Origin: Morganella sibonii
GTDB taxonomy: Bacteria; Pseudomonadota; Gammaproteobacteria; Enterobacterales; Enterobacteriaceae
DNA: 64,000 bases
Strand: one strand, 5' to 3'
Assembly: GCF_040560245.1 (NCBI RefSeq)
Contig: NZ_JAKMWP010000007.1
The notes beneath the pieces are model-generated. The model did not search any database and was not told where the DNA came from. It saw only the letters and a list, made by a program, of their open reading frames with translations. Shown in pieces: positions 59,451 through 64,000 of this stretch; the stretch's first letter is position 1, and each line of letters begins with the position of its first letter. The translations under genes and the position numbers were made by a program.

Positions 59451-59677
59451 ACTTTATCTTCCTCGTCGCAGGCGTTGCGCGTCAGAACCGCCTGACTGAT
59501 TTGCGGATATGCCATGCCCAACTGAGCCGCCCGGATCATTTTTTCACTGCGTCCGTACATCATTTTCCAGCATTTTTCTGCCGGATAGTCATATAACGAT
59601 GTATCGTGCTTCTGATCACGGGACTTATTGATACGTTTTTTAAATCTGCGCCAGGCGCGGTTTCGGGTGTTATCCAT
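59447..59677 (-). CDS. Small basic hypothetical protein coupled to the phosphatase
   Basis: 76 residues, basic N-terminus (RNRAWRRFKKRINKSRDQK), no signal or membrane segment. Its ATGA overlap with the phosphatase-like gene and an AGAG site upstream support a real two-gene operon. Family not recognised. Confidence 0.6.
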   Translation of the reverse strand: MDNTRNRAWRRFKKRINKSRDQKHDTSLYDYPAEKCWKMMYGRSEKMIRAAQLGMAYPQISQAVLTRNACDEEDKV

Positions 59678-59789
59678 CTTTTTCTCTTTTTCAGAATTGA
59701 ATTACCGGGTTCAGCAGCCGCGGTAATACGGAAAAAGAGTGGGCTAACAGAGGGAATTTTAAGCAGAAAAAAAAAGAAAGCAAGACGAA

Positions 59790-59820
59790 AAACAAAAACG
59801 CCCGGGCAGATGCCGGGCGT
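59790..59820 (-). terminator. hemL terminator
   Basis: Stem ACGCCCGG/CCGGGCGT with 7-nt loop; followed on the minus strand by TTTTGTTTTTCG. 16 nt after the hemL stop. Confidence 0.85.
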
Positions 59821-59836
59821 GACGGGTTATGCGGTA

Positions 59837-61117
59837 TTACAGTTTTGAGAAGGCGTAAGCGGCCGCATCAATCGTTTTACGGATATCTTCATCGCTGTGA
59901 GCGACAGACATAAACCCGGCTTCAAAGGCGGATGGCGCCAGGTAAATGCCCTGTTCCAGCATCAGATGGAAGAACTTCTTAAAGCGCTCAACGTCGCAGT
60001 TCATCACATCCTGATAGCAGGTAACTGCCGGTGCATCGGTAAAGAACAGGCCAAACATCCCGCCGACATGGTTAACCACAAACGGAATACCGGCTTCGCG
60101 GGCTTTTTCGCACAGGCCGTCTGCCAGCATATCTGTCAGTTCGGTCAGGCGCTGATGCACACCCGGCTGGGCGATTTCATGTAAGCAGGCCAGACCGGCG
60201 GCCATTGCAATCGGGTTGCCGGACAGGGTTCCTGCCTGATAAACCGGGCCGGTCGGGGCCAGTTTTTCCATGATTTCACCACGGCCGCCGAAAGCGCCCA
60301 CCGGCATTCCGCCGCCGATAATTTTACCCAGACAGGTCAGATCCGGCTCAACATCATAATGTGCCTGCGCACCGCCGAGGGCGACACGGAAGCCGGTCAT
60401 CACTTCATCGATAATCAGCAGAGCACCGAACTCATCACACAGTGCGCGCAGACCCGGCAGGAATTCCGTTGACGGCGGTATACAGTTCATATTCCCGGCA
60501 ACCGGTTCGACAATGATACAGGCGATATCATGCGGGTGTTTTTCAAATGCCTCACGGACAGAATTGAGATCATTATAGGTGCAGGTCAGCGTGTGTTTGG
60601 CAAAGTCTGCCGGGACACCCGGTGAGTTCGGCTGGCCGATGGTCAGTGCGCCGGAACCGGCTTTGACCAGCAGGCAGTCGGCGTGTCCGTGGTAACAGCC
60701 TTCGAATTTGATGATTTTATCGCGGGCGGTATAGCCGCGTGCCAGGCGAATCGCACTCATGGTGGCTTCTGTGCCGGAGTTTACCATCCGCACCATATCC
60801 ATGGACGGCACCAGTTCGGTGACAAATTTGGCCATTTCCACTTCATCGGCGGTCGGCGCACCGAAGCTCAGCCCTTTTTCCACCGCTTTGATGACAGCGG
60901 TGCGGATGGCCGGGTGATTATGCCCCAGTACCATCGGTCCCCATGAACCGACATAGTCGACATAGGCTTTGCCGTCGACGTCATAAATATAGGCTCCGTT
61001 GGCGCGTTCGATAAACAGCGGAGTACCGCCGACGCCGTTAAAGGCACGAACCGGTGAGTTCACGCCACCCGGGATAAAATGTTGTGCTTCAGTATAGAGA
61101 TTTTCAGAACGGCTCAT
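59837..61117 (-). CDS. hemL: Glutamate-1-semialdehyde aminotransferase
   Basis: PLP enzyme making 5-aminolevulinate for haem, 426 residues. Seen: FIPGGVNSPVRAFNGVGG, SWGPMVLGHNHP, MVNSGTEATMSAIRLARG, LLIIDEVMTGFR, PLP-lysine segment TCLGKIIGGGMPVGAFGG, and YQAGTLSGNPIAMAAG. Full length, divergent from erpA as in relatives (clcA, between them in E. coli, is absent). Confidence 0.97.
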   Translation of the reverse strand: MSRSENLYTEAQHFIPGGVNSPVRAFNGVGGTPLFIERANGAYIYDVDGKAYVDYVGSWGPMVLGHNHPAIRTAVIKAVEKGLSFGAPTADEVEMAKFVTELVPSMDMVRMVNSGTEATMSAIRLARGYTARDKIIKFEGCYHGHADCLLVKAGSGALTIGQPNSPGVPADFAKHTLTCTYNDLNSVREAFEKHPHDIACIIVEPVAGNMNCIPPSTEFLPGLRALCDEFGALLIIDEVMTGFRVALGGAQAHYDVEPDLTCLGKIIGGGMPVGAFGGRGEIMEKLAPTGPVYQAGTLSGNPIAMAAGLACLHEIAQPGVHQRLTELTDMLADGLCEKAREAGIPFVVNHVGGMFGLFFTDAPAVTCYQDVMNCDVERFKKFFHLMLEQGIYLAPSAFEAGFMSVAHSDEDIRKTIDAAAYAFSKL

Positions 61118-61356
61118 GCAGGACTCCTGTCAGTCGGTGAGCGGGAAATTCCGGCTATTGTAAAGGAGAGCGCCGGTGAATCCAACTTATCGCATTATCC
61201 CCATGATAACTATATCCTTATTAATAATGTGGATACTGTGCTTTCTGTGTGACGAAACTTGAACGATTGCCGGAGGTGGTGGATAATCACCGGTAGTGTC
61301 CGGAAGCGGTCAGCTTCTGCGTGTGTTTACTGGTCACGGCCAGTCTGGAGTAATAA

Positions 61357-61701
61357 ATGAGCGATGATTCAGCAATGCCTCTGCAATTTACTGATGCGGC
61401 AGCTAAAAAAGTAAAAATATTAATCGCGGATGAAGAAAATCCGAACCTGCGTCTGCGTGTGTATATCACCGGCGGCGGCTGCAGCGGTTTCCAGTATGGC
61501 TTCACTTTTGATGATGCCATCAATGACGGCGACATGACCATCGAGAAAGAGGGCGTGGCGCTGGTGGTTGATCCGATGAGCCTGCAATATCTGGTCGGCG
61601 GTTGTGTGGATTATACCGAAGGGCTGGAAGGTTCACGCTTTATCGTGACCAACCCGAATGCCAAAACAACCTGTGGCTGTGGTTCATCTTTCAGTATCTG
61701 A
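61357..61701 (+). CDS. erpA: Iron-sulfur insertion protein ErpA
   Basis: A-type Fe-S carrier, 114 residues, essential for isoprenoid enzymes in E. coli. Three cluster cysteines: GGGCSGFQYGF and the C-terminal TTCGCGSSFSI. GGAG precedes the ATG. Terminator 20 nt downstream is the hairpin duplicated around the second 140-bp element. Confidence 0.96.
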   Translation: MSDDSAMPLQFTDAAAKKVKILIADEENPNLRLRVYITGGGCSGFQYGFTFDDAINDGDMTIEKEGVALVVDPMSLQYLVGGCVDYTEGLEGSRFIVTNPNAKTTCGCGSSFSI

Positions 61702-61721
61702 TTTATCCGCAGATAACAAAT

Positions 61722-61747
61722 AAAACGGGCGCTTTTGCGCCCGTTTT
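61722..61747 (+). terminator. erpA terminator hairpin, left copy of a direct duplication
   Basis: Arms AAAACGGGCGC and GCGCCCGTTTT with loop TTTT. An identical 26-bp hairpin lies at 61888-61913, followed by GTTTTTA. Unrelated in sequence to the hairpin pair at 10.0 kb. Confidence 0.9.
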
Positions 61748-61887
61748 GATATTGCTGACAAAGCAGGATAAAACGTGGTTTTTCCTGCTTTGTGTTATTA
61801 GCCGAAAATCAATAAATTGATTTTCCTGGTTTATTTTTACAACCTCTGTCGGTCGTCGCCAACCCCTGCGGGTTTGTCAACGGCCTG
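61748..61887 (+). mobile_element. 140-bp MITE-like element, copy 2, between duplicated hairpins
   Basis: Same length as copy 1 (10028-10167) and 97 percent identical over the central part. The differences include a change in an outer stem that keeps pairing as G-U (GCTGA with TTAGC). Same orientation relative to the upstream gene (after a terminator, sense strand). Flanked by two identical 26-bp terminator hairpins. Confidence 0.75.
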
Positions 61888-61919
61888 AAAACGGGCGCTT
61901 TTGCGCCCGTTTTGTTTTT

Positions 61920-62587
61920 ATGCCGATAAGTATCATTAAAGAAAGAAGGGTTATTGTCTGCAACCTGTACCCATACAATAAAAGAGGATAATTGTTTATA
62001 TCCGGCCTCAGACAGAGAAAATCGGTCATTCAGGATGATTTTATTCCGCTGCACTGCAAAAATCAGGATCTCCGGCTGAAACAGGAGCATATAAATACGG
62101 CGGATTATATTATATAACGGTGTAATACTAATATTATTTGTCAGATAAACTGATGAATTAATAAAATGAAATAAAAATATATTATTTAATATTTTTAATC
62201 CGGATTTTTTATTGCTATATAGTTTTTAATTTAATTATTTATTAAATATCAATCGCATTTACGGCATTTTAATGCAGTACTGAAATCAGTTTATTATTTT
62301 GATTTATAATCATTTTTTATTTCCCTCCCCTGACTTTATTATATTCATCATTAGCTGATGATATTATCGTTATGTATTTATATCTATATCGATAAATTGA
62401 TTTCATCTTGATCCCGCTCAATATGCCGGTATTTCACTCATTTACACTGAACATGTAAAAATATTACCTGTTCACATCGGTCACACCTGAAATATGAGAA
62501 ATAAATGCAGGAATATACCGGACTATTTTATCTCAGCCAGTGATACCCGCCGGAGCGTTTCCGGCAGCGTACGTTAAGGAATCTTCT
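61920..62587. other. AT-rich 0.67-kb region upstream of the radical SAM gene
   Basis: No gene supported. Strongly AT-rich from about 62090 to 62400. A near-consensus FNR site TTGATCCCGCTCAA (62408-62421, one mismatch) lies about 170 nt before the radical SAM start, and AAGGA sits before that ATG. Anaerobic control is a suggestion only. Confidence 0.4.
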
Positions 62588-63721
62588 ATGATTTACCCGC
62601 TGACAGAACAGACCCCGGTTTTACAGCATAATGCGGCGTTGCAGCGGTATGTCAGGCGCTATGCCGATATTGAAAAACAGACACAGCAGGCCATTGCGCA
62701 GTACGGATTACCATTTGAAGCACCCCACCGCCGCCGGGCGGAAACGGATGCACTGCGCCGTGAAGTCAAAGCGCTGGGGGCGGTTTTTGCCAATAACGGC
62801 AAAAGTATTCACAGCCGCTGGCTGTCATCCGCGTGTGTGCAGTGCCGCACCGGTGAGGGCAGTTACACCACATTTTTATCACTGAAATGTCACCGCGACT
62901 GCTATTTTTGCTTCAATCCGAATCAGGAAAATTACGATGGTTTTCAGCATGAGATGCGTGATGCCATTGGTGAGGTGAATGCGATAGCTGAAGAGGCGTA
63001 TCCGCTGACTCACATTGCGCTGACCGGCGGCGAGCCGCTGTTGTTTCGTCAGGAAAGCATCCGTTTTTTTGAGACGGTACAGGCGAAGCTACCCGGCGTT
63101 CATACCCGGCTGTATACCGCCGGTGATCCGCTGGATCGCAATACGGCGCTGGCACTGGCGGCAGCCGGTCTGAAAGAGGTGCGTTTCAGTATCAAAATTG
63201 ATGATCCGCCGGAGAAAATTGAAAAAGTGCTCAGCCGGATAGCGCTGGCACGGGAGATTTTTCCGGATGTGATGGTGGAAATGCCGGTGATCCCCGGCAG
63301 CGAAGAGCTGATGTATGAGCTGCTGCTGAAACTGGATGCTATCGGCGTGGACGGCATCAATCTGCTGGAATTCTGTTTCCCGCTGACCAACAGCCCGGCC
63401 TATCAGGAACGGGGCTTTGCCCTGAAAAATCCGCCTTACGAAGTTTATTACAACTACTGGTATGCCGGTGGTCTGGCGGTGGCGGACAGTGAACTTGCCT
63501 GTCTGCGGGTACTGAAATTTGCCCTCGAAAATCAGCTTTCCGCCGGTGTGCATTACTGCTCACTGGAGAACAAACACACCGGCCAGGTGTATCAGAGCAA
63601 CGCGTTTCTCAGCGCGGAGCCGTATTACCTTTTTTCTCCCCGCGATTATTTTTTCAAAAGCGCGAAGGTGTTCGGTGAGGATTGCGCTGCTGTCGCGGCG
63701 GTGCTGCGCAAAGCAGATTGA
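62588..63721 (+). CDS. Radical SAM protein of unassigned function
   Basis: 377 residues from the ATG at 62588 (AAGGA upstream); an in-frame start at 62540 is less likely. Radical SAM cluster motif CHRDCYFC at Cys101/105/108, SAM-binding LTGGEPLL at about 140, and strands LYTAGDPLD and VRFSIKIDD. A further pair Cys83/Cys86 (ACVQCRTGEG) just before the cluster, and later cysteines (EFCFPLTN, HYCSLENKH), suggest an additional metal site. Not recognised as a specific enzyme. Monocistronic; an IS3-type element begins 14 nt after its stop. Confidence 0.8.
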   Translation: MIYPLTEQTPVLQHNAALQRYVRRYADIEKQTQQAIAQYGLPFEAPHRRRAETDALRREVKALGAVFANNGKSIHSRWLSSACVQCRTGEGSYTTFLSLKCHRDCYFCFNPNQENYDGFQHEMRDAIGEVNAIAEEAYPLTHIALTGGEPLLFRQESIRFFETVQAKLPGVHTRLYTAGDPLDRNTALALAAAGLKEVRFSIKIDDPPEKIEKVLSRIALAREIFPDVMVEMPVIPGSEELMYELLLKLDAIGVDGINLLEFCFPLTNSPAYQERGFALKNPPYEVYYNYWYAGGLAVADSELACLRVLKFALENQLSAGVHYCSLENKHTGQVYQSNAFLSAEPYYLFSPRDYFFKSAKVFGEDCAAVAAVLRKAD

Positions 63722-63734
63722 TCTTACCCAGCAA

Positions 63735-64000
63735 TAGTGGACACGCAGCTAAGTGAGTAAACTCTTTACCAGAGGTGACTCATATGACAAAAAAAGTATT
63801 AACCACTAAGCAACCCCGTAAGCAATATACGCCCGAATTTCGCCAGGAAGCCCTGAACCTGGCTGAACGTATCGGTGTAGCCGCCGCTTCCCGTGAACTT
63901 GGCCTTTACGAATCACAGCTTTACGCTTGGCGCAGTAAGCAACAGCAAAGCCTATCTGCTTCCGAACGTGAGCAGAAACTTGCGACCGAAAATGCCCGGC
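63735..64000 (+). mobile_element. IS3-family insertion sequence, left end (truncated by window)
   Basis: Begins near TAGTGGACACGCAGCTAAGT, a typical IS3-group left inverted repeat, followed by the start of orfA. Right end and any target duplication are outside the window. Confidence 0.8.
63784..64000 (+). CDS. IS3-family transposase OrfA, N-terminal part
   Basis: Partial, runs off the right edge. Translation from the ATG at 63784 gives RKQYTPEFRQEALNLAER, VAAASRELGLYESQLYAWR, the helix-turn-helix of IS3-family OrfA (DNA-binding to the inverted repeats), then the start of a leucine-zipper region (SEREQKLATENAR). AGAGGTG precedes the ATG. Confidence 0.88.
   Translation, partial: MTKKVLTTKQPRKQYTPEFRQEALNLAERIGVAAASRELGLYESQLYAWRSKQQQSLSASEREQKLATENAR

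Overview
The window looks like a chromosomal segment of a Morganella-type enterobacterium (Morganellaceae, most likely Morganella morganii). The backbone follows the Enterobacterales order yacC-cueO-hpt-can-yadG-yadH ... panC-folK-pcnB-gluQ-dksA-sfsA-hrpB-mrcB ... hemL-erpA. It is interrupted by blocks absent from the equivalent E. coli stretch, and neighbours such as gcd, panD, panB and ligT are missing. Tryptophanase genes at the left edge fit an indole-positive organism. A catalytically eroded PanC with no panB or panD fits the classical pantothenate requirement of Morganella. Species assignment is inference.

Left part (1-22 kb): the end of tnaA and tnaB; a microcin V-type secretion pair (CvaB/CvaA-like) divergent from a double-glycine microcin-like precursor gene; a two-gene operon of the Tm-1/UPF0261 and TIM-barrel families with a divergent TetR regulator; a 140-bp MITE-like repeat, a truncated acetyltransferase, an AbrB-family permease, a lipoprotein and a Tat-exported amidohydrolase; then one apparent operon, uhpA-uhpB-uhpC-afuA-afuB-afuC, joining a hexose-phosphate sensing system to an ABC importer.

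Middle (22-44.6 kb): housekeeping synteny with a five-gene serralysin block (protease, inhibitor, dedicated type I secretion ABC/MFP/OMP) inserted between yadH and panC. pcnB appears to use an AUU start codon, as in E. coli. Between mrcB and the fdn operon (44.6-47.8 kb) lies a small accessory island: an orphan HigA-type antitoxin behind a 22-bp-arm inverted repeat, an AT-rich gene with GIY-YIG-like motifs, an AP2-like small protein and a small conserved hypothetical.

Right part (47.8-64 kb): anaerobic respiration, with the selenoprotein formate dehydrogenase-N operon fdnGHI (Sec at residue 196) and a DMSO-reductase-type dmsABC-dmsD operon controlled by or near an AraC regulator; then hemL, erpA, a second copy of the 140-bp repeat, an unassigned radical SAM gene and the start of an IS3-family element cut by the window edge.

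The most unusual signal is the 140-bp element at about 10.0 kb and 61.7 kb. Each copy lies between two identical copies of the local Rho-independent terminator hairpin. The duplicated hairpins differ between the two loci (22 bp and 26 bp), so they look like target-site duplications covering exactly one whole hairpin. The second is the uncharacterised microcin candidate with its CvaAB-type exporter.
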